From Acidovorax sp. FHTAMBA (GTDB lineage Bacteria; Pseudomonadota; Gammaproteobacteria; Burkholderiales; Burkholderiaceae_C), in the NCBI RefSeq assembly GCF_038958875.1, contig NZ_CP152407.1:2177501-2241500 (forward strand): DNA of 64,000 nt. The letters run 5' to 3'. Each line of letters opens with the position of its first letter. Within the stretch, counting starts at the first letter, position 1. This document shows, piece by piece, positions 57,536 through 64,000 of the stretch. The notes under the pieces were generated by a model. It worked only from the letters and a program-made list of their open reading frames with translations. It had not been told where the DNA came from and did not search any database. The translations under genes and the position numbers were made by a program.

Positions 57536-59395
57536 ATGGGTGCTTACGAAACTCAAGGCTTCCGCATGGACAACACCGGTCGGCGCATCGTCGTCGACCC
57601 GGTGACGCGGATCGAAGGCCACATGCGCTGCGAGGTGAACCTCGACAGCAACAACGTGATCCGCAATGCGGTCTCCACCGGCACCATGTGGCGCGGTCTG
57701 GAGGTGATTTTGAAAGGCCGCGACCCGCGCGACGCCTGGGCGTTCGTCGAGCGCATCTGTGGTGTCTGCACCGGTTGCCACGCGCTCGCGTCGGTGCGCG
57801 CGGTGGAAGACGCGCTGGACATCCGCATTCCGCTGAACGCCCACCTCATCCGCGAGATGATGGCCAAGACGCTGCAGGTGCACGACCACGCGGTGCACTT
57901 CTACCACCTGCACGCACTCGACTGGGTGGACGTGATCTCGTGCCTGAAGGCGGACCCGAAGAAGACGAGCGACCTGCAGCACATGGTGTCGCCGTCGCAT
58001 CCGATGTCGTCGCCCGGTTATTTCCGTGATGTGCAGAACCGTTTGAAGAAGTTCGTGGAGAGCGGCCAGCTCGGCCCGTTCGCCAATGGCTACTGGGGTT
58101 CAAAGGCGTATGTTTTGCCGCCCGAGGCGAACCTGATGGCGGTGACACACTACCTGGAGGCACTGGACCTGCAGAAGGAATGGGTGAAGGTGCACACCAT
58201 CTTCGGCGGCAAGAACCCACACCCCAACTACCTGGTGGGCGGCGTGCCGTGCGCGATCAACATCGACGGCGACGGCGCTGCGGGGGCCCCGATCAACATG
58301 GAGCGGCTGAATTTCGTGCAGGCCCGCATCCAGGAAATGATCGACTTCAACAACAACGTCTACGTGCCAGACGTGCTGGCCATCGGCACCATCTACAAGC
58401 AGGCGGGCTGGCTGTACGGTGGCGGCCTGTCGGCCACCAACGTGGCCGATTACGGTACGTACGAGAAGGTGCCTTACGACCACAGCACGCACCAGTTGCC
58501 GGGCGGCGTGATTCTGGATGGCGACTGGAACAAGATTCACGAGATCGACCCGCGCGATCCCGAGCAGGTGCAGGAGTTCGTGACGCACAGTTGGTACAAG
58601 TACGGCGACGAGACCAAGGGTCTGCACCCATGGGACGGCGTGACCGAGGCAAACTACAACCCCGAGGGGCCGAACTTCAAGGGCACGCGCACGAAGATCG
58701 AGCAGCTCGACGAATCGGCCAAATACTCGTGGATCAAGTCGCCTCGCTGGCGCGGCCACGCGGTGGAAGTGGGCCCGCTGTCGCGCTACATCCTGGGTTA
58801 TGCGCACGCCACGCAAGGCAACAAGTATTGCCAGCGCGTGAAGCAGCAGGTGGACGAGGCGGCGGCGGCCATCAATAGCGGCATTCCGAAGGCGCTGGGC
58901 CTGCCCGAGACCAGGTACACCGCCAAGCAGCTCCTGCCGACCACCATTGGCCGCACGCTGGCGCGCGCACTGGAAAGCCAGTACGCCGCTGAAATGATGA
59001 TGGACGACTTCAAGCAGATGGTCGACAACATCAAGGGCGGCGACAGTAGCACCGCCAACATCGAGAAGTGGGACCCGAAGACCTGGCCGAAGGAGGCCAA
59101 GGGCGTGGGCACGGTGGCTGCACCGCGCGGCATGCTGGGCCACTGGATCCGCATCAAGGACGGCAAGATCGAAAACTACCAGTGCGTGGTGCCCACCACC
59201 TGGAACGGCTCGCCGCGCGATCACAAGGGGCAGATCGGTGCCTTCGAGGCCTCGTTGATGAATACGCCAATGGTCAACCCTGAGCAGCCGCTGGAAATTC
59301 TGCGCACGCTGCACAGTTTCGACCCCTGCCTGGCCTGCTCCACGCACGTGATGAGCGAAGACGGGCAAGAAATGAGCCGCGTCACGGTGCGGTGA
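57536..59395 (+). CDS. hupL: [NiFe]-hydrogenase large subunit
   Basis: The catalytic subunit, 619 residues as precursor. The L1 motif RICGVCTGCHAL gives the active-site C75 and C78, with C81 typical of group 1d. The C-terminal motif DPCLACSTH supplies C598 and C601. The maturation protease should cut after H604, removing the last 15 residues. Together with HupS it oxidises H2 on the periplasmic side and feeds electrons to the cytochrome b subunit. It starts 28 bases after hupS. Confidence 0.97.
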   Translation: MGAYETQGFRMDNTGRRIVVDPVTRIEGHMRCEVNLDSNNVIRNAVSTGTMWRGLEVILKGRDPRDAWAFVERICGVCTGCHALASVRAVEDALDIRIPLNAHLIREMMAKTLQVHDHAVHFYHLHALDWVDVISCLKADPKKTSDLQHMVSPSHPMSSPGYFRDVQNRLKKFVESGQLGPFANGYWGSKAYVLPPEANLMAVTHYLEALDLQKEWVKVHTIFGGKNPHPNYLVGGVPCAINIDGDGAAGAPINMERLNFVQARIQEMIDFNNNVYVPDVLAIGTIYKQAGWLYGGGLSATNVADYGTYEKVPYDHSTHQLPGGVILDGDWNKIHEIDPRDPEQVQEFVTHSWYKYGDETKGLHPWDGVTEANYNPEGPNFKGTRTKIEQLDESAKYSWIKSPRWRGHAVEVGPLSRYILGYAHATQGNKYCQRVKQQVDEAAAAINSGIPKALGLPETRYTAKQLLPTTIGRTLARALESQYAAEMMMDDFKQMVDNIKGGDSSTANIEKWDPKTWPKEAKGVGTVAAPRGMLGHWIRIKDGKIENYQCVVPTTWNGSPRDHKGQIGAFEASLMNTPMVNPEQPLEILRTLHSFDPCLACSTHVMSEDGQEMSRVTVR

Positions 59396-59426
59396 ACATC
59401 CACCCCAGAACAACGAGGAGACTCCC

Positions 59427-60032
59427 ATGAACGCAAAAACAACGCGCGGCCTGATCGCCGCCGCACTGCTCGCCGGCCTGGCCAGCACCTCGCAGGCCCA
59501 CACCGGCCATGGCACCAGCAGTCTTTATGAGGGCCTGGTGCATCCCTTCGGCGCAGACCATCTTCTGGCCATGGTGGCCGTGGGCGTGTGGTCGGTCTCG
59601 GCGCTGCCGGCTGGTAAAGCCTGGCAGGGCCCGGTTGTGTTCCTGCTCGCGCTCATCGCCAGCGCCACGCTGGGCATGCTCGGCTTCACCGTGCCCTACC
59701 TGGAGCACGGCGTGTCGCTCTCGGTGGTGATGTTCGGCGCAATGCTGCTGCTCGCGCGCCGCGCCACCGTGACGCCTGCCATTGGCCTCGGGCTGATCGC
59801 AGCGGCCGCTTCGCTGCATGGCCTGGCGCACGGTTCCGAAACGCCCGAGAGCGGCTTTGCCGGCTACGCGGCGGGCTTCCTGATCACCACGGCGCTGCTG
59901 CATGGGGGTGGCGTGGGCATGGGCATGGGTATCAAGCGCTGGCTGGCCGAGCGCAGCGGCGTGGTGCTCGGTGGGCTGGGCGCGCTGCTGAGCGCGGCGG
60001 GCCTGTATCTCTTCGGGCAGCTTGCGGCCTGA
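59427..60032 (+). CDS. hupE: HupE/UreJ-family membrane protein
   Basis: A 201-residue membrane protein with signal peptide. HTGHGTSSLYEGLVHPFGAD and HLLAMVAVGVWSV is the HupE signature (H-P-x-x-G-x-D-H-x-L), thought to bind nickel. Six hydrophobic segments follow; a second His region is SLHGLAHGSETPESGFAGYA. HupE/UreJ proteins act as nickel permeases for hydrogenase or urease. Its place between hupL and the cytochrome gene is unusual but fits supply of Ni to the enzyme. Confidence 0.92.
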   Translation: MNAKTTRGLIAAALLAGLASTSQAHTGHGTSSLYEGLVHPFGADHLLAMVAVGVWSVSALPAGKAWQGPVVFLLALIASATLGMLGFTVPYLEHGVSLSVVMFGAMLLLARRATVTPAIGLGLIAAAASLHGLAHGSETPESGFAGYAAGFLITTALLHGGGVGMGMGIKRWLAERSGVVLGGLGALLSAAGLYLFGQLAA

Positions 60033-60059
60033 GCCCACTCATTCCAGGAGGTCATCACT

Positions 60060-60797
60060 ATGTCCGCCACACACCAACACACGCCTCACCACGCCACGGG
60101 TGCCGAGCGCGATGCGCTGGAACTGCAGCAGGGCCAGACGATCCGCTCGGTCTATGTGTACGAAGTGCCGGTGCGCCTCTGGCACTGGATCAATGCGCTC
60201 GCCATCACGGTGCTGTGCGTCACCGGCTATTTCATCGGTGTGCCGCTGCCTACCATGCCGGGCGAGGCCAGCGCGAACTACCTCATGGGCTACATCCGCT
60301 TCGCGCACTTTGCGGCTGGCTACATCATGGCCGTGGGGCTGGTGGGGCGCGCCTACTGGGCGCTCGTGGGCAACCACCACGCCAAGGAACTGTTCTGGGT
60401 GCCGGTGTTCCAGAAGGCGTACTGGCTCGAGGTGTTCAACATGTTGCGCTGGTACCTGTTTCTCATCCCGAAGCCGAACCAGTACGTGGGCCACAACCCG
60501 CTGGCGCGCTTTGCCATGTTCTTCTTCTACCTGATGCTGTCGATCTTCATGGTCGTGACCGGCTTCGCGTTGTACGGCGAGGGCTCGCAGATGGGCTCGT
60601 GGCAGGAGCGGATGTTTGGATGGGTGATCCCGCTGTTTGGTCAGAGTCAGGACGTGCACACCTGGCACCGCATGGGCATGTGGGGCGTGGTGTTGTTCGT
60701 CATCCTGCACATCTACGCCGCCATCCGCGAAGACATCATGGGCCGGCAGAGCATTGTGAGCACGATGATTTCCGGCCACCGCACGTTCAAGGAATGA
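60060..60797 (+). CDS. hupC: Hydrogenase b-type cytochrome subunit
   Basis: The membrane anchor and electron acceptor of the hydrogenase, 245 residues. Four membrane segments carry the histidines that bind two haems: RLWHWINALAITVLCVTGYF, YIRFAHFAAGYIMAVGLVGR, and VHTWHRMGMWGVVLFVILHI. It passes electrons to the quinone pool. The start is ATG 60060 after a GGAGG ribosome site. It is followed directly by the HTH gene, with only one base between them. Confidence 0.95.
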   Translation: MSATHQHTPHHATGAERDALELQQGQTIRSVYVYEVPVRLWHWINALAITVLCVTGYFIGVPLPTMPGEASANYLMGYIRFAHFAAGYIMAVGLVGRAYWALVGNHHAKELFWVPVFQKAYWLEVFNMLRWYLFLIPKPNQYVGHNPLARFAMFFFYLMLSIFMVVTGFALYGEGSQMGSWQERMFGWVIPLFGQSQDVHTWHRMGMWGVVLFVILHIYAAIREDIMGRQSIVSTMISGHRTFKE

Positions 60798-60798
60798 C

Positions 60799-61140
60799 GT
60801 GAGCCGCGCAGCCCGCTCCAGGTTCAGGGCGGCACCGGTGCAACCACCGGTGGGAGTGCCGCTGCGCGTGCCCACGCACCCAGGCCGCTTGCTGGCGCGC
60901 ACCTGCCTGTTGCCGCTCTCGCTGAACCAGAGCGAAGCCGCGCGGCTGCTCGGCATGTCGCGCCGCCGGCTCCACGAGCTGGTGCACGGCCAGCGTGCCA
61001 TGTCGCCCGACACCGCCATCCGCTGCGCGCGCGTGTTCCGCGTCGACGCCGCGTTCTGGCTGACGCAGCAGGCCGCCTGGGACAGCTTCCACGCCTGGAA
61101 GCGGCTGCGTTCCGCCTCTTCCCCTTCCTCATCCTTCTGA
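60799..61140 (+). CDS. HigA-like HTH protein embedded in the hydrogenase operon
   Basis: A 113-residue protein starting at GTG 60799, one base after the hupC stop. The central part is a XRE/HigA-type helix-turn-helix: NQSEAARLLGMSRRRLHELV, then HGQRAMSPDTAIRCARVFRV and AFWLTQQAAWDSFHAWKR. HigA antitoxins have the same order. No higB-like toxin gene is adjacent, so this is a solitary member and possibly a regulator of the operon. It stands between hupC and hupD in the same transcript. Confidence 0.8.
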   Translation: MSRAARSRFRAAPVQPPVGVPLRVPTHPGRLLARTCLLPLSLNQSEAARLLGMSRRRLHELVHGQRAMSPDTAIRCARVFRVDAAFWLTQQAAWDSFHAWKRLRSASSPSSSF

Positions 61141-61147
61141 TCTCCCA

Positions 61148-61828
61148 GTGAGCCCAGCCATGCGCCCCACCTCGCCCCAAACGACCTGTCACCCCGGTGG
61201 TGACACGCCGCCCACTTCCATCTGCGTGCTCGGCATCGGCAACCTGCTGTGGGCCGACGAGGGCTTTGGCGTGCGCTGCGTGGAAGCGCTGCAGCAGCGC
61301 CACGCGTTCGCGCCGCATGTGTCGCTGGTGGACGGTGGCACGCAGGGCCTGTACCTGATCCAGCACGTGCAGGAAGCGGACGCGCTGCTGATCTTCGACG
61401 CCATCGACTACGGCCTGGCGCCCGGCACGCTGAAGCTGGTGCGCGACGACGCGGTGCCGCGCTTCATGGGCGCGAAGAAGATGAGCCTGCACCAGACCGG
61501 CTTCCAGGAAGTGCTGTCGCTCGCGCAGCTCACGGGCAAGTACCCGTCGCGCGTGCTGCTGATCGGTTGCCAGCCGCAGGAGCTGGAAGACTACGGCGGC
61601 AGCCTGCGCCCGGTGGTGAAGGCCGCGATGGAAGAAGCGCTGTTGCTCGGCGTGGCCGAGATCGCGCGCTGGGGCGGCCAGCCCGCGCCGCGCTTGGCGC
61701 CGTTGAGCAGCCGCGAGACCGTAACCATGGACGAGCTTGCGCTCGCGGCCTACGAAACGCAGCGCCCCGCGCCGGAAGCGGCCTGCCGCGAAGGCGATGA
61801 TCGCTTCTTCCCCAAAGAGGCGGCCTGA
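61148..61828 (+). CDS. hupD: Hydrogenase maturation protease
   Basis: This endopeptidase removes the C-terminal tail of the large subunit after nickel insertion; 226 residues. VLGIGNLLWADEGFGVRCVE carries the nickel-sensing Glu of the family, and LLIFDAIDYGLAPGTLKLV and MSLHQTGFQEVLSLA supply the second Asp and His. The start is GTG 61148; ATG 61160 is also in frame. The C-terminal 40 residues are longer than in many homologues. Confidence 0.93.
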   Translation: MSPAMRPTSPQTTCHPGGDTPPTSICVLGIGNLLWADEGFGVRCVEALQQRHAFAPHVSLVDGGTQGLYLIQHVQEADALLIFDAIDYGLAPGTLKLVRDDAVPRFMGAKKMSLHQTGFQEVLSLAQLTGKYPSRVLLIGCQPQELEDYGGSLRPVVKAAMEEALLLGVAEIARWGGQPAPRLAPLSSRETVTMDELALAAYETQRPAPEAACREGDDRFFPKEAA

Positions 61829-61829
61829 C

Positions 61830-62132
61830 ATGTGCATCGGCATTCCCATGCAAGTGACCGCTGTCGAGCCGGGCCATGCGGTGTGCGAAGGGCGCGGTGA
61901 ACGCCGCCGCGTCAACACCGCACTGGTGGGTGACGTGGCGCCGGGCGACTGGCTGCTGGTGTTTCTGAGTGACGCGCGCGAGTGCATCGACGCCGCTCGC
62001 GCCAGCGAAGTCAACGCCACGCTGGATCTGGTGCTGGGCGCCATGCAGGGCGATGTATTGAGTGGCGATGCCGGCTTCGAGCTGCCTTCGCGCATGAGCG
62101 CCGAACAACTCCGCCAGCTTGCTGGCCCTTGA
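61830..62132 (+). CDS. hupF: HypC/HupF-family hydrogenase chaperone
   Basis: A 100-residue chaperone that begins MCIGIPMQV, with the essential N-terminal Cys2 that binds the iron-ligand complex and the large-subunit precursor. ALVGDVAPGDWLLVFLSDA is the central family motif. The ATG at 61830 is one base past the hupD stop. It is operon-specific (HupF) rather than the general HypC, judged from its place. Confidence 0.93.
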   Translation: MCIGIPMQVTAVEPGHAVCEGRGERRRVNTALVGDVAPGDWLLVFLSDARECIDAARASEVNATLDLVLGAMQGDVLSGDAGFELPSRMSAEQLRQLAGP

Positions 62133-62148
62133 TTTTCTGGAGACCTTC

Positions 62149-62646
62149 ATGACCATCGAAACCGCTTTCCGCCCGCTGGCCGTCACCCCGCCCAGCACCG
62201 ACCCCGCCGCGCCGCTGGTGATGCGCCTGGTGCGCGACTTCGGCGCCGCGCTGGTGGACGAAACCAGCGTGGCCGACTGGGCCGCGCTGCCCGGCGACCG
62301 CGTGCTGCTGCTCGCAGGCGACGCGGTGCGCTTCCCCGAAGGGCAGGACGTGGCCGCCGTGCTGCCCGAGCTGATGAAGGTGTTCCCCCAGCGCTTCGAA
62401 GTGGCCGCCGTGCCGCGCGACAGCGAAGACGCGGTGGCGCGCCGCTACGGCTCGCAGCGCTGGCCTTCGCTCCTCTTCTTCCGCGGCGGCCAGTACGTGA
62501 CCGCCATCGCCGGCATGCAGGACTGGGACGTGTACCTGCAGGGCGTGGACGCCGCGCTGCGCATGCCGCCCTCACGCCCGCCCACCATCGGCATTCCGGT
62601 GGTGAGCAAGACCGCTTCTTCCAGCGACGCCGGCGGTTGCCACTGA
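62149..62646 (+). CDS. hupG: HupG/HyaE-family hydrogenase maturation protein
   Basis: A 165-residue thioredoxin-fold protein without the CxxC centre (HyaE, HupG, HoxO group), which guards the small-subunit precursor before export. The segment VAAVPRDSEDAVARRYGSQR and PSLLFFRGGQYVTAIAGMQD is typical. ATG 62149 is preceded by GGAGA. The C-terminus ends in DAGGCH. Confidence 0.88.
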   Translation: MTIETAFRPLAVTPPSTDPAAPLVMRLVRDFGAALVDETSVADWAALPGDRVLLLAGDAVRFPEGQDVAAVLPELMKVFPQRFEVAAVPRDSEDAVARRYGSQRWPSLLFFRGGQYVTAIAGMQDWDVYLQGVDAALRMPPSRPPTIGIPVVSKTASSSDAGGCH

Positions 62647-62683
62647 ACGCCACGCCTTCCCGCACCTTGCAAGGACACACCCC

Positions 62684-63571
62684 ATGAAAGAATTCCCCAT
62701 TCCCCTCGTGGCCCTGGGCCCCGGCACGCACACCGAGGACGATTCGCTCGACTACATGCCCATGCCGAAAGACATGGACACCTACCGCCCGCCGATGCTG
62801 CCCGAGCCCGAGGAACTCGCGGGCCTGGACCAGGCGCGCAACGCGCTGCAGCAGGTGCTGGCGCTGCTCGAGCGCGGCGCCAATGGCGGCGCGCCGGGCA
62901 TGGTGCCGCTGGGCCGGCTGGCCCCGCGCGACTTCCAGGTCATCAACCAGGTGATGGGCGAGGGCGAGGCCAGTGCCATCGTGCAGCTGAGCGCAGGCAA
63001 TCTGGAAGTGCGCGTGCAGGAATCGGTATTCGCCGGCGTCTGGCGGCTCATGACCTGGCGGCGCGGCGAGGGCGCAGACGAACCCGTGCTGGTGCCGGTG
63101 GACGACGCGATCGAGGTCGGCCCGGTGCCTTCGCTGTTCGCCGCCATCGCCGCCGAGGATGTGTGGGCCGAACAGCCCGTGTGGCGCGGCGAGCTGCCGC
63201 CCAACGTGCAGAACGCGCCACTGCTGGTGGACGAGATCCGCGACCAGGTGGCGCAGTGGCGGCCCGGCCAGGTGCCGCACGTGGTCAACCTCACGCTGCT
63301 GCCGGTGTCGCCGGAAGACATCGGCTTTCTGGACCACCAGCTCGGCACCGGCCGCGTGCTGATGCTGTCGCGCGGTTACGGCAACTGCCGCATCTCCAAC
63401 ACGCGCTTGCCGAACTGCTGGCGCGTGGTGTACTACAACTCCATGGACAAGGTCATCCTCAACACGGTGGAGGTGGTGGACATGCCCGAGGTGGCGATGG
63501 CCGCACCCGAAGACCTACGCGACTCGCACGACCGGCTGCGCGAGGTGATGGCCTGGCTGGAAGGGAGTTGA
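62684..63571 (+). CDS. hupH: HupH/HyaF-family hydrogenase expression protein
   Basis: A 295-residue protein of the HupH, HyaF and HoxQ group, needed for oxygen-tolerant hydrogenase maturation, probably of the small subunit. Recognisable stretches are ISNTRLPNCWRVVYYNSMDK and SRGYGNCRISN near the C-terminus. The N-terminus begins MKEFPIPLVALGPGTHTED. The rubredoxin gene follows after 2 bases. Confidence 0.9.
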   Translation: MKEFPIPLVALGPGTHTEDDSLDYMPMPKDMDTYRPPMLPEPEELAGLDQARNALQQVLALLERGANGGAPGMVPLGRLAPRDFQVINQVMGEGEASAIVQLSAGNLEVRVQESVFAGVWRLMTWRRGEGADEPVLVPVDDAIEVGPVPSLFAAIAAEDVWAEQPVWRGELPPNVQNAPLLVDEIRDQVAQWRPGQVPHVVNLTLLPVSPEDIGFLDHQLGTGRVLMLSRGYGNCRISNTRLPNCWRVVYYNSMDKVILNTVEVVDMPEVAMAAPEDLRDSHDRLREVMAWLEGS

Positions 63572-63573
63572 GC

Positions 63574-63795
63574 GTGGAACACTTCGAAGGCTTCGAGGGC
63601 TCCTACCTCGGCAACCGCGAGGTGCTGCGGCCGGACTCGCGCCTGGAATGCAAGATCTGCTGGTGGGTGTACGACCCCGCCACGGGCGACCCGCAATGGC
63701 AGATTCCCGCCGGCACGCCCTTCGCCGATCTGCCCTCGCACTGGCGCTGCCCGAACTGCGATTGCGAACCCGATCAGTTTCTGTTGCTTCCATGA
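63574..63795 (+). CDS. hupI: Rubredoxin HupI/HoxR
   Basis: A 73-residue rubredoxin starting at GTG 63574. Its iron site is formed by LECKICWWVYDP (C-x2-C) and HWRCPNCDCEPDQF (C-x2-C). Rubredoxins of this operon protect or mature the hydrogenase in the presence of oxygen. It overlaps the next gene by four bases (ATGA). Confidence 0.94.
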   Translation: MEHFEGFEGSYLGNREVLRPDSRLECKICWWVYDPATGDPQWQIPAGTPFADLPSHWRCPNCDCEPDQFLLLP

Positions 63796-64000
63796 ACGCC
63801 GCCTTGCAAACCCGCGTGCAGACCCTGGTGGATTTCTACCGCCGGGTGCAGGTCGAGCGCATGCAGGGCATTCCCTTGCTGAACGCGGCGCTGTGCGTGG
63901 AAGCGGTGGGCTTCGAATGGGGCGCGGACGCCGAAGAGCCGGTGGCCGAGGGCGTGCTGATCACGCCGTGGTTCATGAGCCTGGTGCGCCTGCCCGCGCC
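63792..64000 (+). CDS. hupJ: HybE/HupJ-family hydrogenase chaperone (3' end outside window)
   Basis: The first 69 codons of a hydrogenase assembly chaperone. VDFYRRVQVERMQGIPLLNA and VEAVGFEWG match the N-terminus of HybE/HupJ proteins, and GVLITPWFMSLVRLPA is the conserved central stretch. It starts within the rubredoxin stop. The rest of the operon (probably hypAB and others) continues beyond the window. Confidence 0.9.
   Translation, partial: MNAALQTRVQTLVDFYRRVQVERMQGIPLLNAALCVEAVGFEWGADAEEPVAEGVLITPWFMSLVRLPA

Noticed and set aside
60799..61140. Complete HigBA toxin-antitoxin pair
   Set aside because: Only the antitoxin-like gene is present; both neighbours are hydrogenase genes.
1..64000. 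CRISPR arrays, rRNA genes, complete insertion sequences
   Set aside because: No array of spaced direct repeats, no rRNA-like sequence and no transposase gene were seen.

Overview
The window is GC-rich bacterial chromosome and looks like a betaproteobacterium of the Comamonadaceae (Acidovorax/Hydrogenophaga-like). This is inferred from gene content (RisS/RisA-type OmpR pair, monofunctional RelA, the DUF3348/DUF802/DUF2894 set, DUF6172 and DUF2721 proteins) and from a dispersed AT-rich inverted repeat built on AGCTAT/GCGCTT arms. No database search was run. Family names come from recognising motifs and overall sequence.

Layout. 1-605 is the 3' part of cobT. 765-3161 is a restriction-methylation gene of type IIG appearance, split by an in-frame TAA. 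3.3-12 kb is housekeeping: a diguanylate cyclase, endonuclease III, an aminotransferase, SlyX, a TetR regulator with a divergent old-yellow-enzyme-type reductase, a DEDDy exonuclease and a CYTH-CHAD protein. 12-18 kb holds an orphan PstS divergent from a chemoreceptor, a DUF6172 protein, a DEAD-box helicase and a DUF2721-SUI1-DUF3820 group. 18.4-20.2 kb is a nitric-oxide-stress module (truncated haemoglobin, Ric/YtfE, NsrR). 20.2-36.2 kb is again core genes: thioredoxin-like protein, SerB, a CbiM-like permease, Mfd, IspD-IspF, an EnvZ/OmpR pair, a SIMPL protein, 3-hydroxybutyrate dehydrogenase, a hydrolase with RelA, tRNA-Val(GAC) and a P1 peptidase.

36.3-43.9 kb is a copper-handling cluster on the minus strand: exported Cys/His-rich protein, a frameshifted His-rich protein, TolC-like lipoprotein, multicopper oxidase, cupredoxin, DUF411 protein, CusF-like protein and CopA-type ATPase. 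45-49.5 kb is a translationally coupled four-gene operon (DUF3348, MotA-like DUF802 protein, MotB/OmpA-like protein, DUF2894). It resembles a stator-type ion channel with a long cytoplasmic tail and two uncharacterised partners, and is the best candidate here for an undescribed system. 49.5-51.1 kb is a Cd/Pb-type metal module (DUF3703, CDF transporter, CadR). 51.3-53.9 kb encodes an MlaE permease, an MCE protein and a lipoprotein, with no adjacent ATPase.

53.9-56.1 kb is a degraded stretch with small lipoproteins and orphan ORFs, ending in the 3' fragment of a beta-CASP metallo-hydrolase gene. From a sigma-54-type promoter at 56290 to the window end runs an uptake [NiFe]-hydrogenase operon (hupS, L, E, C, an HTH gene, D, F, G, H, I, J). 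Its small subunit carries the six-cysteine proximal-cluster signature of oxygen-tolerant group 1d enzymes.

Ten copies of the dispersed inverted repeat lie between 0.6 and 51.2 kb. Two of them form the start codon region and signal peptide of exported proteins, and two supply the 3' ends of genes.
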